Below, one piece after another: positions 1 through 7,056 of a DNA stretch of 10,067 nucleotides. Below the pieces are notes generated by a model, which was not told the DNA's origin, did not search any database, and was given only the letters and a program-made list of their open reading frames with translations. Position numbers and translations under genes: made by a program. The DNA lies in NCBI GenBank assembly GCA_947253135.1, contig CAMXYS010000049.1, positions 1-10,067 of the forward strand, in the 5' to 3' direction. Source of the DNA: an uncultured Clostridia bacterium (GTDB taxonomy: Bacteria; Bacillota; Clostridia; Saccharofermentanales; Fastidiosipilaceae). The number at the start of each line of letters is the position of its first letter. The first letter of the stretch is position 1.

Positions 1-124
1 GCTGATACAAAATCAACACACTGTGAGTATAGCAGAGGTCTTTCTCTTAACAACAAATTAATCAGATTTTTGTTAACTTCGGCGAAAGCAGGCTTTTTTT
101 CAGTTTGAATTTTAGTTAATCAGG
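1..124. other. AT-rich flank downstream of hypE
   Basis: This is the stretch between the contig edge and the hypE stop. It is visibly more AT-rich than the coding region and holds no supported gene. An 8-bp direct repeat TTAATCAG occurs at 58-65 and 116-123. An imperfect AT-rich inverted repeat pairs 47-58 with 66-76 (TTAACAA against TTGTTAA plus four further pairs across a one-base bulge). On the minus strand this stem is not followed by a T-run, so it is not a convincing intrinsic terminator for the operon. The T-run at 94-100 lacks a usable stem on either strand. Confidence 0.5.
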
Positions 125-1240
125 TCAACAAATACGGGGCAAACCTTCCCCTATGAGAGGCATAACCAAACGCTCCGTACCAATTTTTGTACTTAGGCGA
201 ACGCATGCCCGTGTGGCAGACAAGGCTTCCACACGGCCAATCACAGCGGCTTCCCGACCGTTTTCCGTCGCTCGGACAGTGGCCAAAGCTGCTTCTTTAA
301 AGTGATCCGGCACAGCGAGCACCAGCTTGCCTTCATTCCCCATTTCCAAGGGATCAAGCCCCAGCATATCGCATAAGCCCGCCACTGTGTCGTGCAAGGG
401 GATTTGACTTTCTTCTAAGAGGATCTCTACCCCGGCTGCCTCTGCCAACTCATTCAAGACAGTAGCCAGGCCACCGCGGGTAACATCCCGCATAGCGTGC
501 AAGGGGATGCCGGTTTGCCGGAGCGAATAGACCATATCGCCCAGGCTGGCCACATCACTGACCAGATTATTTTTTATACCTAACCGCTGACTCATAATCA
601 CTGCATGATGGTCACCTAAACTACCGGAGAGAATGATGGCGTCCCCTGCCTTTAGGCCTGCTACCGGCACTGGTTGATAAGGGGCCGAAAAAAAACCAAC
701 ACCAGCCGTATTGAGGTATAATCCGCCACCTGGCTTCTGACCTTCTATAACCTTGGTGTCGCCCGCCACTACTCGGACCCCGGCTTGGTCGGCTGCCTCA
801 CCTACAGACTGCGCCACAACCTCTAAATCGCTGAAAGGCAACCCCTCTTCTATAATCATGCCCAAAGTCAAGTAAGCGGGGCGAGCTCCCCGCATCAGTA
901 AGTCATTGACCGTACCACAAACAGCCAATTTGCCGATATCACCGCCCGGAAAAAATAACGGATCCACCACAAAACTGTCAGTCGTCAAGGCCAGCTGCTG
1001 AACGGGCGGCTTTATTGACTCTGCTAGGGCCATACTTTTCGGCTGCGAAGCCACTCTGTCCAGCTCGCCCTCGCTTGTTTCTAGTTGGTCACCATTGATC
1101 GGAACGAGGGCGGCGTCACCCATTTCTTGTAATTCCGAGGAACTGTAATAGGCTGCCACTTTGGCGATCAATTCGTGCGAAGCCTCGCCCCCACTGCCAT
1201 GAGCCAAGGTCACACATGCTTTTTTTGACAAATCTTTCAT
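125..1240 (-). CDS. hypE: HypE, carbamoyl dehydratase for [NiFe] hydrogenase maturation
   Basis: HypE converts the carbamoyl group placed by HypF on its C-terminal cysteine into a thiocyanate, using ATP, and hands cyanide to the HypC-HypD complex in the cytoplasm. The predicted 371-aa protein starts with the family's AHGSGG motif (residues about 14-19), has the TTDSFVVDPLFFPGGDIG block (about 86-103), and ends exactly in PRIC, with Cys371 as the modified residue. It belongs to the PurM/SelD/ThiL-like ATP-binding superfamily. An upstream in-frame ATG at 1300 would overlap hypD by 38 bp and add a basic, unconserved peptide. The ATG at 1240 is preferred because it has an AGGGAAGG ribosome binding site nine bases upstream and puts the conserved motif near the N-terminus. 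It starts 22 bp after the hypD stop and is the last gene of the operon. About 35 residues (45-80), hydrophilic and charged, are inserted in the N-terminal domain just before the TTDSF block, making it longer than the usual 330-350 aa. Confidence 0.95.
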   Translation of the reverse strand: MKDLSKKACVTLAHGSGGEASHELIAKVAAYYSSSELQEMGDAALVPINGDQLETSEGELDRVASQPKSMALAESIKPPVQQLALTTDSFVVDPLFFPGGDIGKLAVCGTVNDLLMRGARPAYLTLGMIIEEGLPFSDLEVVAQSVGEAADQAGVRVVAGDTKVIEGQKPGGGLYLNTAGVGFFSAPYQPVPVAGLKAGDAIILSGSLGDHHAVIMSQRLGIKNNLVSDVASLGDMVYSLRQTGIPLHAMRDVTRGGLATVLNELAEAAGVEILLEESQIPLHDTVAGLCDMLGLDPLEMGNEGKLVLAVPDHFKEAALATVRATENGREAAVIGRVEALSATRACVRLSTKIGTERLVMPLIGEGLPRIC

Positions 1241-1249
1241 CTTCTTACG

Positions 1250-1257
1250 CCTTCCCT
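1250..1257 (-). promoter_or_regulatory. Ribosome binding site deciding the hypE start
   Basis: AGGGAAGG lies nine bases before the ATG at 1240. This supports the internal start over the ATG at 1300, which sits within hypD. Confidence 0.6.
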
Positions 1258-1262
1258 CTCTC

Positions 1263-2306
1263 CTACCGGTTGCGCCAGTAGTTGAAACAGGCCCCCTCAC
1301 CGGAAATCATACAGGCCCCCTGCGGGCAATCTGGGCGGCAACTGCTACCAAAAAGCGGGCAGGCCTCGGGAGATAGCTGCCCGGTAAGAACAGCTCCACA
1401 ACTACAGGCACTGTTGTAGGCAATATCTTCTAGCAAATGGCGACTGCCGGCATCATACTTTTGCCACTTTGTTGATAGATAAAGACCTGATTCTGCGATC
1501 AGACCGAAACCGCGCCAAGCCGCAGGGCCGGATTCAAAGCAAGCCCTAATGCCGGTCTGGGCCGCCCGGTTACCGCTTGCTGTGACAACCGAAGGATACA
1601 TGTTTTTAACGACACCCTGACCGGTTGAAGCCAGTAAACAACTTAGGGCCAGAATTAGCTCTGTCGCTGAAAAACCACCTATGACAAAGGGTTTTTGCCA
1701 CTTCTCTGCCAATTTTTCAAAATAGTTTGAGCCGGTGATAACACTGACATTCCCCGGCGCCAGCAAGCCGTCCAACCGGTCGCTGTTAGCCAACACCCAA
1801 TCAATGGCGGCCGGCATCGTTTTCAAGGCCGTCAAAAGCTTGACGTTTTCAATTCTTTCAACGGATAACTCCTCTAGGAGCGCAACATAGATAGGAATCG
1901 TTGTTTCAAAACCGACCGCCGCAAAAACAAAGAGATGATCGGGATTCTGTCGTGCTTTCGGCAACAGGTCACGCGGTCCATATACAAATTCCACTGAGGC
2001 TCCGCGCGCCTTAGCTTCCGCCAGACTATAGCTGCTACCGGGCACCCGCAACAGGTCACCAAAAGTCACCACCGTGGTATCTGCTGCAAAGGCAAGTTCG
2101 ATCAGGCGGTCAATATAGGCACTGACCGTCACGCAAACAGGACAGCCGGGGCCGGTCAGCAAATGAATATCGGGCGACAACAAGTCGCGGATTCCATAGG
2201 CGGCTATTTTTTCGGTGTGGGTTCCACAAACTTCCATGAAGCTAAGAGCAGGCCCCCGGTAGCCAGACAAAAAATTGCGCAATATTTGCTCCTGCTCAAT
2301 TTTCAT
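1263..2306 (-). CDS. hypD: HypD, Fe-S scaffold for Fe(CN)2CO assembly
   Basis: HypD carries a [4Fe-4S] cluster and, with HypC, forms the cytoplasmic scaffold on which the Fe(CN)2CO group is assembled before transfer to the hydrogenase large subunit. The 347-aa product shows the family's cysteine motifs: MEVCGTHT (Cys27), GPGCPVC (Cys55 and Cys58), and a Cys-rich C-terminus (Cys301, 303, 316, 323, 327, 332, 340) that holds the Fe-S cluster ligands in this family. The glycine-rich internal segments (AAVGFETTIP, LAPGNVSVITG) also fit. Its ATG at 2306 overlaps the end of hypC by 11 bp, with an AAGGGAG element ten bases upstream, so translation is probably coupled to hypC. It is slightly shorter than many HypD proteins, mainly at the N-terminus. 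All expected cysteines are present and it looks functional. Confidence 0.96.
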   Translation of the reverse strand: MKIEQEQILRNFLSGYRGPALSFMEVCGTHTEKIAAYGIRDLLSPDIHLLTGPGCPVCVTVSAYIDRLIELAFAADTTVVTFGDLLRVPGSSYSLAEAKARGASVEFVYGPRDLLPKARQNPDHLFVFAAVGFETTIPIYVALLEELSVERIENVKLLTALKTMPAAIDWVLANSDRLDGLLAPGNVSVITGSNYFEKLAEKWQKPFVIGGFSATELILALSCLLASTGQGVVKNMYPSVVTASGNRAAQTGIRACFESGPAAWRGFGLIAESGLYLSTKWQKYDAGSRHLLEDIAYNSACSCGAVLTGQLSPEACPLFGSSCRPDCPQGACMISGEGACFNYWRNR

Positions 2307-2541
2307 CGACCGAGCGCTCCCTTTTGCTCCCCAACTCCTCTAGCGTCTTAAACAACGCCTCCATTTCAGTAAAATCAGTCTCGCTGATTTGCTGCAAGAC
2401 GCAACCGGCGTGCACCAAAACTTTGTCACCGGCCTTAACCGGCACAAAACGGCAATCAGCCGACAGCTGATTGCCGGAAAAATCAACTACACAGCTTTTA
2501 TCCTGAACCTCAAGAACGGTTCCCGGCAAGGCTACACACAT
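2296..2541 (-). CDS. hypC: HypC, hydrogenase maturation chaperone
   Basis: HypC is a small OB-fold-like chaperone that binds HypD and the iron unit through its Cys2 and then escorts the Fe(CN)2CO group to the large-subunit precursor, here presumably EchE. The 81-aa protein starts MCVALPG, matching the invariant MC-x-A-x-PG start in which Cys2 becomes N-terminal after Met removal, and has the conserved VLVHAG segment at residues 41-46. A GAGGT ribosome binding site lies six bases before the ATG. The gene starts 28 bp after the hypF stop and overlaps hypD by 11 bp. Position 47, directly after VHAG, is Cys where the family usually has a hydrophobic or aromatic residue. Including Cys2 there are four cysteines (2, 17, 30, 47), more than a minimal HypC. 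The acidic C-terminal tail is ordinary. Confidence 0.95.
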   Translation of the reverse strand: MCVALPGTVLEVQDKSCVVDFSGNQLSADCRFVPVKAGDKVLVHAGCVLQQISETDFTEMEALFKTLEELGSKRERSVDEN

Positions 2542-2569
2542 ATTATTACCTCATCTTCTATTCCTTCTG

Positions 2570-5224
2570 CTACACACCATTGTTTTTAGAAAAATAGAGC
2601 CTACCTAAATAGGCTTGCCCCAAGGCCAGACCGCCGTCACCGGCCGGCACCTGCTCATTGCTATAGACTGAAAAATGTTCTCGCCTTAATTTTGACTCAA
2701 CCAGTTGAAGCAATAAGCGGTTGTTAAAGCAACCACCTGACAAGGCAACTGGCATCTTGCACTTCAACAAGAGACTCAATTTGCGACAGACAGACACAAT
2801 CCAATCTGCCAAAGCCTCGTGAAAACACCGGGCTAAAAAGGCCCTATCCAGACCTGAGCAGACGCCACGGCACAGGGCCGCTAACAATTTTAACGGATCC
2901 AAACAGAAGGGCAAGTGTTTTGCCTCACGGCGACCACCAGCTCCGCAGCCGGCTGTTCCGGACCCGGTAATTTCCCCATCGGCATAAAGATGCTCCCACT
3001 CAGACAACTGTTCTGTACCTTCTACCTGTAGGGCCAGACCCTCAAGTTGTGAGGGCAAATCCCCCTCGTAGCGGTTAAATCGCCCCAGCCCAAGAACAAA
3101 GGCAGCAGCATCAAACAGCCGTCCGGCAGAAGATGTCAAAACAGCGGGCCAGCCGGCCCGGCGAGCCTGTCGCCAAAGATCGACCGTCGCCGGCAAAACT
3201 TGCTCTGTAACCATGGCCGGCAGATTTTCCGGAAAGCACTTACACCCATCGCTTAGCAGGTAGTTATAAAACATAAGTCCTGCATCTCTCGCCATGTTGT
3301 CACCGCCCAAAGCTGTAATTGGTTTTAATGAACCCAAGCGCAGGCATTCATACCCACGACAAAGCAAAACCTCGCCCCCCCAAATAGAATTGTCTACCCC
3401 ATAGCCGGTGCCGTCGAAGGCAAAGCCCAAGCACAGGTCTAAGTTGTGTTCAGCCATAACGGAAGCGATGTGGGCATGGTGGTGTTGGATTTCTAATCTG
3501 GGCAAACCGCTCCAAAACTGATCACTTTCAATGCGGCGACGCGACTGGTAGGCAGGATGTTGGTCAATTAGAACGGCCTCCGGTTCAAAGGCTAAGAGTT
3601 CTGCCAGATGATCCCGGGACCGGTCCCAAAAATGGACATTGGCTGTTTGAATTAAGTCTCCGGCCGGCTGCGTTAAATATAGAGTTTCATCGCGCAACAA
3701 GCCAGTCGTCGCCTTTAAATCAGCCCCACAAGCTAAAAGAGCTCCGCAGGTGATTTTATTGTCCCCGACGGCCTGCTCAATGGGGACCTTTGTGGCGCAT
3801 AATTCTTCTCCAAGACGAGTCAGTACATCTTTTCCTGCCGACTGTTCGACGCCGCCGCCCGCTAGCTTTTTCTTACCGTTTTTTACAGCTGTTTGAAAAC
3901 GGACCGGAGCCGGTACATAGCCCCTAGCTCTGCGAATCAAATGAAAACGCCCGCCCTCAACAAAGCCCACAGAGTCGTCCAGTGGGGTTACAATGGCCCG
4001 GTCATGGGTTAAAACTGCTTTTAAATTGGGCTCTTTCGCTAAGCAAGCCAGCATTTCCCGGTCGTCTATAATCAAAGGACTTTCGCTTTTATTCCCCGAC
4101 GTAACAACAGCTATCCCCAGCTCATCCAAAAGTAACTGGTGCAGGCCGCTACTCGGCAAAAAGGCACCAATATATGGGCTATTCCCACACACGCCGCTCG
4201 CAATCCAGCCGTCGCCGGCAGCCCTGTCGACCAGTGGCACATTCTTTTTCGGGGGTTGGCGTCGCAGGAGGACAATGGGACCTGCCGGTGCGAGCAATGC
4301 CTGCTCTTCCGCTGCAGTGACCAACTGATAGTCTTGCAATAGCCGGAGATCTCGAAACATGACCGCAAAGGGCTTGGCTTCACGATTTTTGAGTTGCCGC
4401 AGACGCTCGACCGCCTGCTCTGAATCAGCTCGACAAATAAACTGATAGCCAGCGATTCCTTTGACCGCAACGACAAAGCCTGCCTTAACGTAGGCAATGG
4501 CCAATTGGAGTGCATCTTCAGCCTCTGCTCGGCAAACACAAGTGGAATCCCCTGCCAAGCGGTCGGCAGCAGTATCAGGCAAGGCTGTTGCTTGACCTGC
4601 AGCAAGTTCGATCCCTTGGCCTTCAAACAAAAACAAACGGGGGCCACATCGGGAGCAGGCCAAGGTTTGAGCATGACAACGGCGGGAAGATTTTAAGTAA
4701 TCCTGCTTGCAGGAAGAGCACAGGGGAAAGGCTTGCATCGTCGTTCGCTCCCGGTCGTAAGGCAGAGACTGCATCACGCTGTAACGCGGCCCACATACAG
4801 TACAGCTAATAAAGGGATAACGATAACGAGGATCGCGGGGATTTTTCAGATCGGTCAAACAGGCGGGGCAGGTCACCCGGTCGGCCGGTAAAAAGGGGGT
4901 ATCTATGGCTGCAGTAGCACTGGGTTCAATTTGAAAAGTTTTATATTTAAGCAGCGCCTGATACTTTTCATCAGTCGGTGTCAAATTTCTGACTGCGATG
5001 CTGCCCAGCCGCGCCGGGGCCGGTTTTTCAGCCTGTAAACGGTCTAAAAAAACAGTTAGTTCAGCAGGTGTAGACAGGAGCTCGATATGCACCTCGCCGC
5101 CTGCATTTAAAACGCGGCCGACTAGGTTAAAGCGGTTGGCAAGGCCAAGGACAAAGGGGCGGAAACCCACCCCCTGTACTAAACCTGTCACCTTTATAGA
5201 ATATGCATTTTCTACTCTTGGCAT
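2570..5224 (-). CDS. hypF: HypF, carbamoyltransferase of hydrogenase maturation
   Basis: HypF uses carbamoyl phosphate and ATP to make carbamoyl-adenylate and transfers the carbamoyl group to the C-terminal Cys of HypE. The 884-aa product shows all expected modules. The acylphosphatase domain has VQGVGFRPF (Arg22) and Asn40. Two zinc-binding units follow: Cys119/122/141/144 and Cys169/172/190/193. The YrdC-like domain has KGIAGYQF, KPFAVM and TSGN-x-S. The Kae1-like domain has HHHAH near 581-585, AFDGTGYG near 602-609 and a C-terminal SGG-x-FNN. A GTG at 5227 and an ATG at 5224 are adjacent; the ATG is preferred because CAGGA lies seven bases upstream of it. The protein exceeds the usual roughly 750 aa, mainly through an extra segment near residues 442-495 between the YrdC and Kae1 domains and a longer linker near 200-247. 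The last zinc loop has 17 residues between Cys172 and Cys190 rather than the usual 18. It lies 35-40 bp after echF and 28 bp before hypC. Confidence 0.96.
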   Translation of the reverse strand: MPRVENAYSIKVTGLVQGVGFRPFVLGLANRFNLVGRVLNAGGEVHIELLSTPAELTVFLDRLQAEKPAPARLGSIAVRNLTPTDEKYQALLKYKTFQIEPSATAAIDTPFLPADRVTCPACLTDLKNPRDPRYRYPFISCTVCGPRYSVMQSLPYDRERTTMQAFPLCSSCKQDYLKSSRRCHAQTLACSRCGPRLFLFEGQGIELAAGQATALPDTAADRLAGDSTCVCRAEAEDALQLAIAYVKAGFVVAVKGIAGYQFICRADSEQAVERLRQLKNREAKPFAVMFRDLRLLQDYQLVTAAEEQALLAPAGPIVLLRRQPPKKNVPLVDRAAGDGWIASGVCGNSPYIGAFLPSSGLHQLLLDELGIAVVTSGNKSESPLIIDDREMLACLAKEPNLKAVLTHDRAIVTPLDDSVGFVEGGRFHLIRRARGYVPAPVRFQTAVKNGKKKLAGGGVEQSAGKDVLTRLGEELCATKVPIEQAVGDNKITCGALLACGADLKATTGLLRDETLYLTQPAGDLIQTANVHFWDRSRDHLAELLAFEPEAVLIDQHPAYQSRRRIESDQFWSGLPRLEIQHHHAHIASVMAEHNLDLCLGFAFDGTGYGVDNSIWGGEVLLCRGYECLRLGSLKPITALGGDNMARDAGLMFYNYLLSDGCKCFPENLPAMVTEQVLPATVDLWRQARRAGWPAVLTSSAGRLFDAAAFVLGLGRFNRYEGDLPSQLEGLALQVEGTEQLSEWEHLYADGEITGSGTAGCGAGGRREAKHLPFCLDPLKLLAALCRGVCSGLDRAFLARCFHEALADWIVSVCRKLSLLLKCKMPVALSGGCFNNRLLLQLVESKLRREHFSVYSNEQVPAGDGGLALGQAYLGRLYFSKNNGV

Positions 5225-5231
5225 CACTTAG

Positions 5232-5236
5232 TCCTG
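5232..5236 (-). promoter_or_regulatory. Ribosome binding site deciding the hypF start
   Basis: CAGGA is spaced seven bases from the ATG at 5224 but only four from the GTG at 5227, favouring the ATG. The two candidates differ by one residue. Confidence 0.5.
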
Positions 5237-5262
5237 TAATAGCCTTAATACGACCTTGCCGT

Positions 5263-5961
5263 TTATTCCTTGCCCTGCGATTCTACTGACGTTGCGGGTT
5301 CTGCAGCCGCAGCAGGTGTCGATTCAGCTTTGTTGTCAACCTCTGCTGACGCATTTATCTTAGGAGCAGAAGTTCCTTCAGCCTCTATTGGCGACTTGGC
5401 AGCCTGGTCTGGCTTAGCTGCCTGGTCTGGTTTAGCTGCCTGGTCAACCTTTGTTGTCGACTCAGCCTTGGCCACCGGACCTGACGCAGCTTTCTCTCCT
5501 CCTGCAGCCGCAGCGGGCGTTGCCGGCTTAGCGGTGGAAGCGGGTTTAGCTGCCGCCCCGGCAGCCGTTTTTCCTGCGCCCGGTCGCGCTGCCGGCCGCT
5601 TCGGCGGGGCAGGGGGTTCAACATGGTGGGCACTCCGGACCAGGCGGTCAGCACCGGCGGCCGGAAATTTCTCGTCCATAAAAAGACATTTTTTCGGACA
5701 AACTTCAGTGCAGATGCCACATTGCACACAATTGAAAGGGTTAATCGACCACGATCCACCCTTGCGGTCAACTTCTATGGCGGCGGAAGGGCAGCGGCGG
5801 CTGCACATGCCACACAGGATACATTGATCAGCATCAATTGTGATATGACCGCGATTACCGGACGTCCACAAGTCACCACGGTCGGCAATTTGTTTGGTAA
5901 GCGGTTTGCTGAATAAATTCTTTAAAGCTTGGCCGACAAAGGCAGCCGTCTTATTCCTCAT
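5263..5961 (-). CDS. echF: EchF, 2x[4Fe-4S] electron-transfer subunit with long Ala/Pro/Lys tail
   Basis: EchF is the polyferredoxin-like subunit of Ech hydrogenase (NuoI counterpart). It relays electrons between soluble ferredoxin and the EchC cluster on the cytoplasmic face. The 232-aa product has two classical cluster motifs: C47-ILC-GMC-SRRCP (Cys47, 50, 53, 57) and C78-VQC-GIC-TEVCP (Cys78, 81, 84, 88). The N-terminal part (1-112) matches a complete EchF. Residues from about 114 to 232 form a low-complexity tail rich in Ala, Pro, Lys, Glu and Ser, with three tandem DQAAK(P/S) units at 173-190. This roughly doubles the normal length. The ATG at 5961 has a GGAGG site six bases upstream and lies 12 bp after the echE stop. 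The tail has no cysteines or hydrophobic segments, so it is probably disordered; its role is unknown. The cluster-binding half is certain, and the tail is in frame with no sign of frameshift. Confidence 0.93.
   Translation of the reverse strand: MRNKTAAFVGQALKNLFSKPLTKQIADRGDLWTSGNRGHITIDADQCILCGMCSRRCPSAAIEVDRKGGSWSINPFNCVQCGICTEVCPKKCLFMDEKFPAAGADRLVRSAHHVEPPAPPKRPAARPGAGKTAAGAAAKPASTAKPATPAAAAGGEKAASGPVAKAESTTKVDQAAKPDQAAKPDQAAKSPIEAEGTSAPKINASAEVDNKAESTPAAAAEPATSVESQGKE
5392..5445 (-). repeat. Three tandem 18-bp units in the echF tail
   Basis: Three 18-bp tandem copies encode DQAAKP, DQAAKP and DQAAKS (echF residues 173-190). The units are nearly identical at the DNA level (shared core GCCTGGTC on the plus strand). 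They lie inside the low-complexity 3' half of echF and could vary in copy number by slippage. Confidence 0.85.
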
Positions 5962-5973
5962 AGCACTCCTCCC

Positions 5974-7056
5974 TTAGCGGTCAACACAGCTGATACAAGG
6001 GTCAATGGTCAAAATTGCCACCATGACATCAGCCGCCGGTGTCCCTTTCAGGCACTCGCATATGGCCGGTAAATTGGCAATGGTTGGTGTCCGGATACGC
6101 ATCCGGGCCAAGTTCTTTTTGCCAACACCCATCGTATAGTAAATCGCCTCGCCGCGCGGTTGTTCAAACCGGGTCATCCACTCCCCCTTGGGGTTTCCCT
6201 TAATTTGCTTAAGGTCAATATCACCTTCAGGCATTTGTCTGATCATCTGTGAAATTAAGTCACACGACTGGCTGATCTCTTCAATCCGGCAATCGACCCG
6301 AGCATAGCTGTCACCACCGGTGCGAACCACAGGCTCGAAGTCCAATTGATCATAGATGGCATAGCCGGTCTGTCGCATGTCCCAATTGACACCGGAAGCT
6401 CTCATAAAGGGACCCACCGTGCCGAAATCTATAGCCATTTCTTTGGACATGTGGGCCTGGCCGTCCAAACGAGTGCGCACCAAGCGGTCTTGCAGGAAAA
6501 CTGCCTGAATACCCTTCATATCCACTTTCAACTCGGCCAGTGTCTTTTCGATAAAGCGGAGCTGTTCGCTGCTCATATCCCGTTTAACACCGCCAATTTT
6601 GCAAACTGAAAAAATAATACGGCCACCGGTTGTCATCTGAAAGATATCTAAAACCTTGTCCCTCAGGCGCCAAGAGTGGTTATGCAAGCTTTCAAACCCA
6701 AAGGCGTCGGCCAACAAACCGAGCCAGAGCAGGTGGCTGTGAATGCGTGAGAGCTCAGCCCAGATGCAGCGCAGGTAGTTGGCGCGCTCCGGAATCTCCA
6801 GCTGCATCATATTTTCGACACTGTCACAATAGCCCATGCCGTGCATAAAGCTGCAAATGCCGCACGTCCTTTCTGCTATGGCGACATAATCCTGGTAGTC
6901 ACGCTCAGTACAGAGTGCTTCCAAGCCCCGGTGCACAAAACCGAAATTAGCCTTAGCGCCCACTACAATTTCGTCTTGGACTTCTAAATCTATGTGGATC
7001 GGTTCCGGTAAAACCGGGTGGTTCGGACCGAACGGAATAATACTTTTTTTAGTCAT
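5974..7056 (-). CDS. echE: EchE, [NiFe] catalytic large subunit
   Basis: EchE is the large subunit carrying the NiFe(CN)2CO centre (NuoD counterpart), where protons are reduced or H2 oxidised. The 360-aa product keeps both metal-binding motifs: RTCGICSFMH (Cys65, Cys68) and DPCISC near the end (Cys354, Cys357). It is therefore a true hydrogenase and not a complex I-type subunit that has lost these cysteines. It ends DPCISCVDR and stops. The C-terminal extension normally removed by a maturation endopeptidase is absent, as known for Ech and CooH-type large subunits. The ATG at 7056 overlaps the echD stop in an ATGA arrangement, with AGAGGGG seven bases upstream. Together with EchC, EchD and EchF it forms the hydrophilic arm. 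The Fe unit is presumably supplied by the hyp genes downstream. Group 4e (Ech) is the best assignment, based on the six-gene order and the motifs. Confidence 0.96.
   Translation of the reverse strand: MTKKSIIPFGPNHPVLPEPIHIDLEVQDEIVVGAKANFGFVHRGLEALCTERDYQDYVAIAERTCGICSFMHGMGYCDSVENMMQLEIPERANYLRCIWAELSRIHSHLLWLGLLADAFGFESLHNHSWRLRDKVLDIFQMTTGGRIIFSVCKIGGVKRDMSSEQLRFIEKTLAELKVDMKGIQAVFLQDRLVRTRLDGQAHMSKEMAIDFGTVGPFMRASGVNWDMRQTGYAIYDQLDFEPVVRTGGDSYARVDCRIEEISQSCDLISQMIRQMPEGDIDLKQIKGNPKGEWMTRFEQPRGEAIYYTMGVGKKNLARMRIRTPTIANLPAICECLKGTPAADVMVAILTIDPCISCVDR

Noticed and set aside
1..10. The first ten bases (GCTGATACAA) recur at about 5991-6000 in echE
   Set aside because: The match does not extend further, so chance is the simplest explanation; no sign of a duplication or chimeric join.
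47..100. Possible intrinsic terminator after hypE
   Set aside because: The inverted repeat is AT-rich, has a bulge, and lacks a following T-run in the minus-strand direction; the T-run at 94-100 has only a four-pair stem with a four-base loop on the plus strand.
1241..1300. Longer HypE N-terminus starting at 1300
   Set aside because: It would overlap hypD and add an unconserved Arg/Gly-rich peptide; the ATG at 1240 has a good ribosome binding site.
4111..4674. Minus-strand open frame of 187 codons inside hypF in another frame
   Set aside because: It lies fully within the conserved hypF zinc/YrdC region, has no recognisable domain, and the hypF frame is intact.
5270..5827. Plus-strand open frame of 185 codons opposite echF
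   Set aside because: It is the antisense shadow of the Ala/Pro/Lys-rich echF tail, with Ala/Val/Gly low complexity, no domain, and a strongly supported gene on the other strand.
5974..7056. EchE as a complex I-type NuoD or an Ehr-like non-hydrogenase
   Set aside because: Both CxxC motifs that bind the NiFe centre are present, and the hyp genes follow directly.
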